From assembly GCA_026914095.1 (NCBI GenBank), contig JAPPIY010000013.1:1-5069 (forward strand): a stretch of 5,069 nt of DNA, in the 5' to 3' direction. The stretch's first letter is position 1, and each line of letters begins with the position of its first letter. The notes beneath the pieces were generated by a model that was not told the DNA's origin, made no database searches, and saw only the letters and a list, made by a program, of their open reading frames with translations. Origin of the DNA: Oligoflexia bacterium (GTDB lineage Bacteria > Bdellovibrionota > Bdellovibrionia > Bdellovibrionales > UBA1609). Made by a program: the position numbers and the translations under genes. Below are positions 1 to 4,990 of this stretch, piece after piece.

Positions 1-624
1 GGTTCTTTAGAAAGAAAAAAAATAGAAGCAATATTATCAGAAGCAATGAATGTTCATCTAAGAATATTATCCTCTTTTTTTGATATAATTAAACACCCAA
101 ATACACAAAAAGAATGTATTTTATATCTTAAAGAAAGAATTAAATTAATTGTCCGGAAAGAAGGGAAAGAATCTAATGATAATAAGTTATATAAAATTTC
201 TGAAAAAATATTTTGGAATTTAAACTTTGATGTTGTGCAAGGTTTTATTCATAGAGTTATCCACTCAATAGGATCAGATAAACTTGTTAAGTTGATAGAG
301 GAAGTATGCGATAAAAAAGGAACTCCTATTTCTCAAATTATTAAGCACGGTATTAATATGTGGTATTGCAAAAATTTACCTATAGATAAAATATCTATAA
401 CAATGAAAAACAAGGAGTATTCTGAAATATCTAAAGAGGTATTGAAGCATTTTGTTATATACCACATACTTTTACATAATTTTACTTATAAAGATTTACA
501 AAAAATAAAAGAAGCATTTAGTCTTTCTGAAAGAAAAATTAAAAAAATAACTGCTTATAAAAACATAAAACTAACCAAGCAAAAAAATATCAAATCTAAA
601 AACCAGATAAAACATGATTTTTAA
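1..624 (+). CDS. 3' part of an unrecognised basic, helical protein (5'-partial)
   Basis: The reading frame is already open at base 1 and runs without a stop to TAA at 622-624, giving at least 207 residues. An ATG at 46-48 lies inside this frame but has no convincing ribosome binding site, so the real start is probably upstream of the window. The protein is rich in Lys, Ile, Asn and Glu and is predicted to be mostly helical. It has no membrane segment or signal peptide. The C-terminal 40 residues are strongly basic, with many KK and KxK pairs after a LSERKIKK stretch, which would suit nucleic-acid binding. I do not recognise the family and assign no function. Base composition is very AT-rich (a 60-base sample, 121-180, has about 25% G+C), unlike the integrase gene, so this gene may have a different origin. 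It is separated from the next gene by 352 bases and is probably not in its operon. Confidence 0.75.
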   Translation, partial: GSLERKKIEAILSEAMNVHLRILSSFFDIIKHPNTQKECILYLKERIKLIVRKEGKESNDNKLYKISEKIFWNLNFDVVQGFIHRVIHSIGSDKLVKLIEEVCDKKGTPISQIIKHGINMWYCKNLPIDKISITMKNKEYSEISKEVLKHFVIYHILLHNFTYKDLQKIKEAFSLSERKIKKITAYKNIKLTKQKNIKSKNQIKHDF

Positions 625-786
625 TATTCTCTTTTTATTTAAAAATAAAGCTTTCATAACTTTAATTTATCAAATCTATAGTATTTTCTTTTGAAAGAAA
701 TAAGCTTTTTCTTTGAAAAAACAGGTAGATACAGAAAATAATTAAAATCTAAAATCATCTGTTATTTTTCCCACTCATTCCCGCTG

Positions 787-846
787 ATAACTGCTTATAA
801 CCTCCTATAACCTCTCAAGTCCCTTTATAACCTGTTACAACTCTTA
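787..846 (+). repeat. Tandem array of degenerate 10-bp repeats (ATAACCTCYT-like)
   Basis: Read in steps of ten from base 787, the units are ATAACTGCTT, ATAACCTCCT, ATAACCTCTC, AAGTCCCTTT, ATAACCTGTT and ACAACTCTTA. Five of the six begin with A[TC]AAC. Three contain the exact heptamer ATAACCT at 797, 807 and 827, so the period is exactly 10. The array ends about 43 bases before the candidate -35 box. A period near one helical turn places each unit on the same face of the DNA, as expected for cooperative protein binding (operator or iteron). The C-rich, G-poor strand would also suit a Rho-loading site on a transcript from the left. No function is established. Confidence 0.6.
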
Positions 847-888
847 TAAAAAACAACCCTTGCTTAAAAAATAAATTTTCTATTTTCT

Positions 889-917
889 TTGTTTTCTTTT
901 TTTTATTGTTTTATATT
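889..917 (+). promoter_or_regulatory. Candidate sigma70-type promoter for the 977-2846 gene group
   Basis: A weak -35 (TTGTTT, 889-894) and a good -10 (TATATT, 912-917) are separated by exactly 17 bases, which puts the transcript start near 924 and leaves a leader of about 50 bases before the ATG at 977. The surrounding DNA is so T-rich that chance matches are likely. The main support is position: directly between the decamer array and a gene with a strong ribosome binding site. Confidence 0.35.
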
Positions 918-976
918 CTGAGCCTGCTAACAAGATAAGCTCCCCAAGTTAATTGTGTTTAAGGAGGTAAAGATAA

Positions 977-1267
977 ATGAGTGTTTTAATAATTTCTATT
1001 CTTATTTGTTTTATAATCTTTTCTTTTAAATTTATTTATGAAAAAATTTTAATTCAAATAGAAGAGCTACAAAACTTTAATAAAGAAGTTATACAAGCTT
1101 TTAAAAATCTTGAGGTTCAAGTTTCAGAGTATCAAAGAAAACAAGAGGATTTAGAAGAAAGCTTTAGAGAGTTAAAAATCACTTTTCAAGAGTTAAAAGA
1201 AATCGCTACAGAAATCAAATCTGCCGAGCAGACAAAAAAAGCTATCTTGGAATTGATACCAAGATAA
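977..1267 (+). CDS. Small membrane-anchored coiled-coil protein, unknown function
   Basis: This 96-residue protein has an uninterrupted hydrophobic segment at residues 2-20, rich in Ile, Leu and Phe, that should act as a single membrane anchor. From about residue 23 to 85 it becomes charged, with heptad-like Leu/Ile spacing (EELQNF, FKNLEVQV, LEESFRELKITFQELKEIA), indicating a long coiled coil. No catalytic motif is visible. The start is well supported: AAGGAGGT at 961-968 lies 8 bases before the ATG. It is the first gene of the + strand group that continues with the Replic_Relax-type protein, 136 bases further on. A tether or scaffold at the membrane is a reasonable inference from the architecture, but the family is not recognised. 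Small single-pass coiled-coil proteins of this kind are common on plasmids and integrative elements. Confidence 0.75.
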   Translation: MSVLIISILICFIIFSFKFIYEKILIQIEELQNFNKEVIQAFKNLEVQVSEYQRKQEDLEESFRELKITFQELKEIATEIKSAEQTKKAILELIPR

Positions 1268-1403
1268 GACTTTATCAACCCTTAAAACAAGAATTTGTTT
1301 TTTAAATAAGTTTTAAAAAAAAATATAAAGAATAAAATAAGTATAACAAAAAATAAAAAAAGATAAACAGTTTAAAACAGCAAAATATATAAAGAGGTAA
1401 AAA
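1268..1403. other. A-rich intergenic spacer with a weak hairpin
   Basis: The 136 bases between the two genes are very A-rich. AAAACAA (1284-1290) and TTGTTTT (1295-1301) form a 7-bp stem with a 4-base loop, followed by a short T-run. The stem has only one G-C pair, so it would be at best a leaky terminator. The spacer ends with the ribosome binding site AGAGGT (1394-1399) of the next gene. Confidence 0.4.
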
Positions 1404-2342
1404 ATGTCTGAAATAATAGAAACTACTTTAAAAGATAAAAATCCCATTTCCTCTAAAGCTTTTAACAGTTTTAAAGGCTATTCTAGTAAAGAGGGCTTAC
1501 CTTCCTTAGAAAAAGATATTTACTCTATAATAAGAAAAGATCAAAACTCATTTCATAAAAAACCTAGTTTATCTTTAAAGTCTAAAAAACAGCCTCCAAA
1601 GCTCACAGATAGAGATTTACTATTACTTGAGCTATTAGAAGGCTATGGGGTTTTATCCACACAACAGATAAGAGGTCTTATTTTTAAAGACATTAACACC
1701 AGAACTGTTTTAAGAAGACTTAGGATTTTAAAGCAAAGAGGTTTTATTTATTCATCAGAGGGTTTACCCAACGGAAGTCTAGCTTGGGTCTTAAGTAAAA
1801 AGTCAGCCAAGATATTTAAGCAGGATATTGAACTGAAATTTATAAATAAAAGCAGTCTTCAGCATGATGTAGCTGTTTCAGGGATAAGGATACAGCTAGA
1901 AAGGCTTAAGATAGCAAAGAGTTGGACAGCAGAGCATGTTTTAAAAAAACAGCTTATAAGCTCTTATAGCCCTAATGAGTCCTATCGTGATTATCAAACT
2001 AGGGTTTCTTTAATCCCAGACGGTCTTTTTACAACAAATGATAATCATGGAGGAATGAAGACCATAGCTTTAGAACTAGAGCTTTGCTTAAAGGCTAGGC
2101 ATAGATATAAGAAGATATTTTTAAAATACAGGGAAAAGAAGAATATCAGTTTTGTGTGGTATGTGGTTTTAAATAAGTCCTTTGGTGAGTTGCTTTCAAG
2201 GCTTTGGGATAAGTATGCTTTACATGCTTGGGGTAATTGTAATTTTGCTTATTCTACACTAAACGAAGTGTTTAGGGAGGATTTTAAGCTTCCTCAAGGA
2301 AGAAAAGCCAGATATAGAAACGAAGAAAAGGATCTGGAATAA
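1404..2342 (+). CDS. Replication-relaxation (Replic_Relax)-type winged-helix protein
   Basis: This is a 312-residue protein. Residues 1-63 are a low-complexity, Ser/Lys-rich lead. Residues 66-120 form a winged helix-turn-helix: LTDRDLLLLELLEGYGVLS, then TQQIRGLIF, then a recognition helix RTVLRRLRILKQRGFI and a wing ending at LAWVLS. This order, followed by an LQHD motif (152-155), a PDGLF motif (205-209), a hydrophobic strand with acidic residues (ALELEL, 222-227) and a C-terminal strand (FVWYVVL), matches my recollection of the Replic_Relax family found on plasmids and integrative elements. The PD...ELE...K arrangement vaguely recalls a PD-(D/E)xK fold, but the usual Lys is not in place, so nuclease activity is only speculation. 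The start has AGAGGT 4 bases upstream of the ATG. Its likely role is DNA binding in replication or mobilisation of the element. The family call rests on pattern recognition. Confidence 0.7.
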   Translation: MSEIIETTLKDKNPISSKAFNSFKGYSSKEGLPSLEKDIYSIIRKDQNSFHKKPSLSLKSKKQPPKLTDRDLLLLELLEGYGVLSTQQIRGLIFKDINTRTVLRRLRILKQRGFIYSSEGLPNGSLAWVLSKKSAKIFKQDIELKFINKSSLQHDVAVSGIRIQLERLKIAKSWTAEHVLKKQLISSYSPNESYRDYQTRVSLIPDGLFTTNDNHGGMKTIALELELCLKARHRYKKIFLKYREKKNISFVWYVVLNKSFGELLSRLWDKYALHAWGNCNFAYSTLNEVFREDFKLPQGRKARYRNEEKDLE

Positions 2343-2462
2343 GGGAATAAATAAAATAAAAAAAAAGGAAAAAACCAAAAAACTAATAACAAAACTAGAA
2401 ATAATAAAGAATAAAAAAAACTAAAACATAAAATAATAACTTTAAAATAAAAGGAAATTTCA

Positions 2463-2846
2463 ATGATGAGTATTTTAATAAAAGTTTTAACAAGCGAAAA
2501 AGAAAAAAGTTTCAAGCTTCAAAGCGCATATCATTTTGCTTATAAATTGGGGTGTGTGCAGGCGCTGAACAGATTAAAAAGCGCCTGCCCACAGCCTGCC
2601 CACCCTGTGAGCAGGCTAAAAAAGTCTTTCTTGTTAATTTCCCTCTGCCTGCCCACATTGAAAGCCTTGCGCTTAAAGGCTTTTGAGAGAATTTGGAATT
2701 TAAAAGTGAGTTCGGAGAGGAACGAAGTAAGTAAGTTTAGTTGTAGTATAGTAGTAAGTAAGTGTGGGAGTTTGAGGAAAGAAGATGATTTTTGGCAGGC
2801 TGTGAAAGATGCGATGTTTGAGTGGAAGTCTGGTTATTGTTTGTGA
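2463..2846 (+). CDS. Doubtful 127-residue ORF running through a palindromic repeat zone
   Basis: The start looks genuine: AAGGA lies about 7 bases upstream of ATG-ATG, after an A-rich spacer like those before the two preceding genes. The first 38 residues (to about QALNRLKSA) look like ordinary helical protein. After that the frame crosses Pro/Cys-rich sequence encoded by repeated GCCTGCCCAC units and then a stretch with almost no C, ending DDFWQAVKDAMFEWKSGYCL. The protein resembles nothing I know. Composition changes twice within it, so the downstream half may be a repeat inserted in frame, or simply non-coding DNA that happens to stay open. The C-terminal codons for DDFWQAVK lie in the left arm of a 25-bp inverted repeat. 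Translation of the N-terminal part is plausible; the whole ORF is uncertain. Confidence 0.35.
   Translation: MMSILIKVLTSEKEKSFKLQSAYHFAYKLGCVQALNRLKSACPQPAHPVSRLKKSFLLISLCLPTLKALRLKAFERIWNLKVSSERNEVSKFSCSIVVSKCGSLRKEDDFWQAVKDAMFEWKSGYCL
2553..2593. repeat. Strong stem-loop of the GCAGGC cluster
   Basis: Nine perfect pairs (2558-2566 with 2580-2588) are extended by one mismatch and four more pairs (2553-2556 with 2590-2593) around a 13-base loop. It is by far the most GC-rich stem in the window. No T-run follows it, so it is not a typical intrinsic terminator. Confidence 0.65.
2661..2683. repeat. Small perfect hairpin AAAGCCTT / AAGGCTTT
   Basis: Arms at 2661-2668 and 2676-2683 pair over 8 bp with a 7-base loop. 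It lies just after the third GCCTGCCCAC copy, inside the doubtful ORF, and marks the change from C-rich to C-depleted sequence. Confidence 0.5.
2726..2763 (+). repeat. Direct repeat AGTAAGTAAGT, two copies
   Basis: Identical 11-mers occur at 2726-2736 and 2753-2763, exactly 27 bases (nine codons) apart. In the ORF's frame both give a VSK triplet. They sit in the C-depleted stretch and may reflect slippage or local duplication. Confidence 0.55.
2784..2808 (+). repeat. Left arm of a 25-bp inverted repeat
   Basis: This 25-mer pairs with the reverse complement of 3018-3042 at 24 of 25 positions; the difference is GGCAGG here against GGCAAG there. The shared core is GGCARGCTGTGAAAG. Similarity stops abruptly on both sides. 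The 209 bases between the arms contain almost no C for most of their length. In the ORF ending at 2846 this arm encodes DDFWQAVK. Confidence 0.8.
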
Positions 2847-3017
2847 GTTTGGTTTTGATGTTTGTTTTTAGTTTGAGAGTTTTTTATTTGGTTTGCTGAT
2901 TTTTGTTGTTTGGTTTTGTTTTTTAACCGCTTGGTTTTAGTTATTTAATAAGGAAAAAAGAATAAAGAAAATAAGGATTTAGAAAAAAAAGAAAAAAGGA
3001 GTTTTAAGGCAAGAGAG

Positions 3018-3042
3018 CTTTCACAGCTTGCCAAAAATCATC
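3018..3042 (-). repeat. Right arm of the 25-bp inverted repeat
   Basis: This is the reverse-complement partner of 2784-2808, with one mismatch. It partly overlaps a local dyad, GGCAAG (3008-3013) with CTTGCC (3027-3032), which the left arm lacks. Read on the minus strand, the frame gives the same DDFWQAVK, then ALLP and a stop, but no start codon precedes it after an in-frame stop seven codons upstream. It is therefore not a gene by itself. Confidence 0.8.
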
Positions 3043-3163
3043 AACAATAAAGGAGGTATGAAATTAAAGGATTTTAAAAAGTATAGAATTTATTAAGAAA
3101 GCTTTTTCAGTCAAATAGAGAGATTTGGCTAATCAGTTTTTAAAAAATGTTTCAATTAGAGGG

Positions 3164-3200
3164 TTTGGATTTTTAGCTCGCTGCAAACTAAGAGTCCAAA
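3164..3200 (+). ncRNA. Possible structured RNA hairpin upstream of xis
   Basis: The arms TTTGGATTTTTA (3164-3175) and TAAGAGTCCAAA (3189-3200) pair over 12 positions around a 13-base loop if two G-U pairs are allowed. Those two pairs work only in + strand RNA; on the minus strand they would be A-C mismatches. That favours an RNA structure over a DNA palindrome. Its position, 69 bases before the xis-like gene and followed by a second hairpin, suggests a leader or small RNA. No known RNA family is recognised. Confidence 0.35.
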
Positions 3201-3220
3201 AAGAAAGAGAATTAAACAAA

Positions 3221-3247
3221 GGCTCAAATAAAAAAGTATTTTGAGCC
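3221..3247. promoter_or_regulatory. Hairpin GGCTCAAA / TTTGAGCC just before the xis ribosome binding site
   Basis: GGCTCAAA (3221-3228) pairs perfectly with TTTGAGCC (3240-3247); TA/TA pairs may extend the stem past a bulged T. It ends 21 bases before the ATG at 3269. No T-run follows on the + strand, so it is not a clear terminator in that direction. On the minus strand the stem is followed by TTTGTTT, which could terminate a transcript coming from the right. An operator or leader structure controlling xis-int is an alternative. Confidence 0.4.
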
Positions 3248-3268
3248 TTAATAAAAAAAGGGTGTATT

Positions 3269-3691
3269 ATGAGACAAATAAATAAATTTAAAAATGAAAA
3301 TCAACTGGAGTTGAATTTTCAGGCTGTTAATGAAAAAGCGTTAAAAAAAGAAAAAGAGCTTATAAAATTAGCTAAACCCGCTGTTGCTGTTAAACCTGTG
3401 TCAGTCCAGACTAATAAAGCAGGACTATCAAATATAAGCTTGTCAAATAAAATTGATGAAAGCAGAATAAAGAAGAGAGCTTGTAGGGATAAAAAGCCTT
3501 CAGCTTTGTTCTTTGACAACTTAATATCGGTAGAGGAATTAGCGGTTGTTTTTCGGTTAGCTCCCCAGACTATTCGTAATTGGATAGCTCTTGGAAAAAT
3601 ACCTTATGTCAAACTTGGCAGAAAACATGTTTTTCAAAAAGGGAGCGTGCAGGAGTGGTTAAACCAAAAGGAGAAATCACAATGGCAATAA
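3269..3691 (+). CDS. Excisionase-like HTH (MerR-like, HTH_17 type) DNA-binding protein
   Basis: This is a 140-residue protein. Residues 1-80 are a basic, poorly ordered extension. Residues 84-133 match the excisionase-family helix-turn-helix: LISVEELAVVFRLAPQTIRNWI (two helices), then GKIPYVKLGRKHVFQKGSVQEWL (wing and third helix). The pattern sVeElA...v..qTiR.Wi..GkiPy.klGr...f....v..Wl is the standard one for HTH_17 proteins. Such proteins act as recombination directionality factors or as regulators of the element. The usual domain is 50-70 residues, so the long N-terminal extension is unusual. The start has only a weak ribosome binding site (GGGTG, 3260-3264). The stop codon overlaps the integrase start by 10 bases, which implies translational coupling and a joint role. 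Whether it is an excisionase or only a regulator cannot be told from sequence. Confidence 0.8.
   Translation: MRQINKFKNENQLELNFQAVNEKALKKEKELIKLAKPAVAVKPVSVQTNKAGLSNISLSNKIDESRIKKRACRDKKPSALFFDNLISVEELAVVFRLAPQTIRNWIALGKIPYVKLGRKHVFQKGSVQEWLNQKEKSQWQ
3668..3673 (+). promoter_or_regulatory. Ribosome binding site that fixes the integrase start
   Basis: AAGGAG lies 8 bases upstream of the ATG at 3682. The upstream in-frame ATG at 3580 has no such site and lies deep within the xis-like gene, so 3682 is preferred. Confidence 0.8.
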
Positions 3692-4821
3692 TCAAAAGAC
3701 AATACAAAACAAAAAAACAACAAAAACCTGTTATATACTATCAAGCGGAAGTATTTATAAAAGGCGTCCGTGTTGCTGTAAAAAACTTTTCTGTAAAAAG
3801 AGAGGCTATTTTATGGCATGAAGAGCAACGATATAAATTTACTTCCAGCCCTTCCAGCCAGCAGGATAGAATGCTGTTTAAAGAATGTCTGGATAAATTT
3901 ATAAAAGATGTTAGATCACGGATGATCCCTTCCACTATTCAAACTTATGAGCGGCGACTAGATTATTTTTACAAAAGCCCTTTAGCTAAAGCAAAAATGT
4001 CTGAAATAAAAGGAGTTCATATTGTGGAATGGATAAACTGGCTTAAAAAACACCCTACGAGGAATAATAAGCTTAGAAAAAGTTTTCTTCAGGAAGTGAA
4101 AATTTTAAGCGCAATACTAAATTGGTATAGGAATTTTATAAATGAAGATTTTAATGTTCCTATTACCAAAAAGCACAGGCAAATGAGTTTGTTTAAATCA
4201 AACGCTCCAAGACGCCCTGACTATTTCATAGAGCCTGCGGATGCTAAGACTTGGGTTGAGTGGTTAAAAAATCACAGAAGCAATCCTGTCTATTGGAGGC
4301 TTGCTAGCTTTATGCTTTTAACAGGAGCTAGGGTCAGTGAAGTTTGCGGATTAACTTGGTCTGCTGTTAATTTAGAAAAAGGCTTTGTTCGCATCATAAG
4401 GCGAGTTCGCTGGGATCAGCTAACAAAACATCCTTTTTTAGAGGAAGTAACTAAAACAGCTGGATCAACCAGACTTCTTATGCTCCCTGAGAAATTAAAA
4501 AACATTCTTAGGGAAATGAAACAAGAGGCTGTGAATGATTTAGTTTTTACAAACAGCAATGGCGAGCTTTTAAAATACAATGCTATTCAGTCGGCTTTCA
4601 ATGCAGGCTTTGTAGCTTTAAAGCTCCCTTGGCGATCAACTCACATTTGCCGTCATACCTTTGCGACCATAGCCCTTATGGAGACAAAAGATTTGTCTGC
4701 TGTTCAAGCCAGCCTTGGACATACAGAGCAAAGAATAACCCAAAGATATGCTAAAACTGTCGCTCTCTTGAGTTCAGAAACAGGAGAGAAAACGGCTAAG
4801 GCAGTCTTCAAAGACAATTAG
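3682..4821 (+). CDS. Tyrosine recombinase (phage-type integrase)
   Basis: This 379-residue enzyme should catalyse site-specific integration and excision of the element through a 3'-phosphotyrosine intermediate. Residues 1-55 look like an arm-binding domain (YYQAEVFIKGVRVAVKNFSV). Residues 62-165 form the helical core-binding domain (FKECLDKFIKDV, then TIQTYERRLDYF). Residues 175-365 are the catalytic domain. All catalytic residues are visible: Arg217 in LLTGARVSEVCGL, Lys258 in the beta-hairpin, His321 and Arg324 in HICRHTFA, His347 in LGHTEQRI, and the nucleophile Tyr356 in TQRYA. Length is normal for the family and the gene is intact, so the enzyme is probably active. It starts inside the last codons of the xis-like gene and ends 138 bases before the 3' end of tRNA-Pro, the classic layout of tRNA-targeting elements. 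Its G+C content is visibly higher than that of the genes on the left. Confidence 0.95.
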   Translation: MAIIKRQYKTKKQQKPVIYYQAEVFIKGVRVAVKNFSVKREAILWHEEQRYKFTSSPSSQQDRMLFKECLDKFIKDVRSRMIPSTIQTYERRLDYFYKSPLAKAKMSEIKGVHIVEWINWLKKHPTRNNKLRKSFLQEVKILSAILNWYRNFINEDFNVPITKKHRQMSLFKSNAPRRPDYFIEPADAKTWVEWLKNHRSNPVYWRLASFMLLTGARVSEVCGLTWSAVNLEKGFVRIIRRVRWDQLTKHPFLEEVTKTAGSTRLLMLPEKLKNILREMKQEAVNDLVFTNSNGELLKYNAIQSAFNAGFVALKLPWRSTHICRHTFATIALMETKDLSAVQASLGHTEQRITQRYAKTVALLSSETGEKTAKAVFKDN

Positions 4822-4842
4822 TTATTTCAAGAGAAATAGCTA
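4819..4842 (+). terminator. Hairpin at the integrase stop codon, possible weak terminator
   Basis: TAGTTATTTC (4819-4828), which includes the stop codon, pairs with GAAATAGCTA (4833-4842) over ten positions including one G-U pair, with a 4-base AAGA loop. The T-run comes only about 16 bases later (TTGTTTTTT), so it may protect the 3' end of the message instead of terminating efficiently. Confidence 0.4.
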
Positions 4843-4889
4843 AAATTTAAAAAGCTTGTTTTTTAACTTAAAAAAATCTCTGTGAAAAT

Positions 4890-4911
4890 TCCCGTTAAAA
4901 TCCCGTCAAAA
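4890..4911 (+). repeat. Tandem 11-bp direct repeat TCCCGTYAAAA, possible integrase arm sites
   Basis: TCCCGTTAAAA (4890-4900) is followed immediately by TCCCGTCAAAA (4901-4911), with one difference. The pair lies between the integrase gene and the tRNA 3' end, about 50 bases from the expected att core. Integrases with an N-terminal arm-binding domain usually recognise short direct repeats beside the core, so these are good candidates for arm-type sites. That role is inferred from position. Confidence 0.55.
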
Positions 4912-4939
4912 AAAATTTAAAGCTCCAAAAGTCTTTAAA
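4908..4939 (-). terminator. Candidate intrinsic terminator for tRNA-Pro (minus strand)
   Basis: Read on the minus strand, TTTAAAG (4939-4933), a 10-base loop and CTTTAAA (4922-4916) form a 7-bp stem followed directly by eight T (4915-4908). The stem is AT-rich and weak, but the T-tract is ideal and the position, 21 bases past the tRNA CCA end, is right. It overlaps the second 11-bp repeat. Confidence 0.4.
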
Positions 4940-4959
4940 ATCAAGGGTTTTTTAGGGAA

Positions 4960-4990
4960 TGGTCGGACCGACAGGATTTGAACCTGTGAC
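4960..4990. other. Expected attachment site core (tRNA 3' end)
   Basis: Integrases encoded next to a tRNA commonly recombine within its 3' part, leaving the tRNA intact and a direct repeat of that part at the far end of the element. The T-arm, acceptor 3' strand and CCA of tRNA-Pro face the integrase here. The far copy is not in the window, so the exact core and its length cannot be set. Confidence 0.4.

Larger units (their letters stand above)
625..976. other. Intergenic region with decamer array and candidate promoter
   Basis: No credible gene was seen on either strand in these 352 bases. The left part is almost pure A/T with weak hairpins. One has arms TTTCTT/AAGAAA at 685-690 and 695-700 and is followed a few bases later by CTTTTT; it could be a weak terminator for the gene ending at 624. 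The middle (about 765-860) is C-rich and G-poor on the + strand and contains the 10-bp-period array. The right part holds a T-rich stretch, a candidate promoter and the strong Shine-Dalgarno of the gene at 977. Confidence 0.6.
2551..3042. repeat. Cluster of GCAGGC/GCCTGC motif copies in both orientations
   Basis: Six exact copies of GCAGGC or its complement occur at 2558-2563 (+), 2583-2588 (-), 2594-2599 (-), 2611-2616 (+), 2647-2652 (-) and 2795-2800 (+). A variant GCAAGC reads on the minus strand at 3026-3031. Written in one orientation, three copies share the longer core GTGGGCAGGC, and several continue into CT or CTGT. In DNA this AT-rich such a GC-rich word should be rare. The copies pair into hairpins: GCAGGCGCT (2558-2566) with AGCGCCTGC (2580-2588), and AGCCTGC (2593-2599) with GCAGGCT (2611-2617). 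This could be a protein-binding cluster, an origin or a palindromic repeat element. Confidence 0.65.
2847..3268. other. Intergenic region of extreme strand asymmetry
   Basis: No credible gene was found in these 422 bases. They start with a G/T-rich tract containing TTGGTTTT at 2849-2856, 2910-2917 and 2931-2938. An A/G-rich tract follows (about 2950-3008). Then come the right arm of the inverted repeat and a perfect Shine-Dalgarno (AAAGGAGGT, 3049-3057) that abuts an ATG opening only 12 codons (MKLKDFKKYRIY). Two hairpins (3164-3200 and 3221-3247) lie just before the xis-like gene. Confidence 0.6.

Noticed and set aside
787..846. CRISPR-like repeats
   Set aside because: The units are 10 bp and contiguous with no spacers, and no cas gene is visible.
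2294..2515. 73-codon minus-strand ORF rich in Phe and Leu
   Set aside because: It is the complement of A-rich spacer and gene ends, giving low-complexity sequence with no ribosome binding site.
2726..2763. GTAAGT repeats as intron 5' splice signals
   Set aside because: The context is bacterial, with Shine-Dalgarno-led genes and no matching intron structure.
2784..3042. Terminal inverted repeats of a small insertion sequence or MITE
   Set aside because: The similarity does not border a transposase gene, and no target-site duplication is evident outside the arms; it cannot be fully excluded.
3018..3066. Minus-strand mini-gene encoding DDFWQAVKALLP
   Set aside because: An in-frame stop lies seven codons upstream of the shared motif, with no start codon between.
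3319..3519. 66-codon minus-strand ORF inside the xis-like gene
   Set aside because: It is antisense to a well-supported gene and has no start signal.
3580..3681. 34-codon upstream extension of the integrase ORF
   Set aside because: It lies inside the xis-like gene, has no ribosome binding site and gives non-integrase-like sequence; AAGGAG before 3682 fits the start.
3741..3935. 64-codon minus-strand ORF inside the integrase gene
   Set aside because: It is antisense to an unambiguous integrase gene and has no recognisable features.
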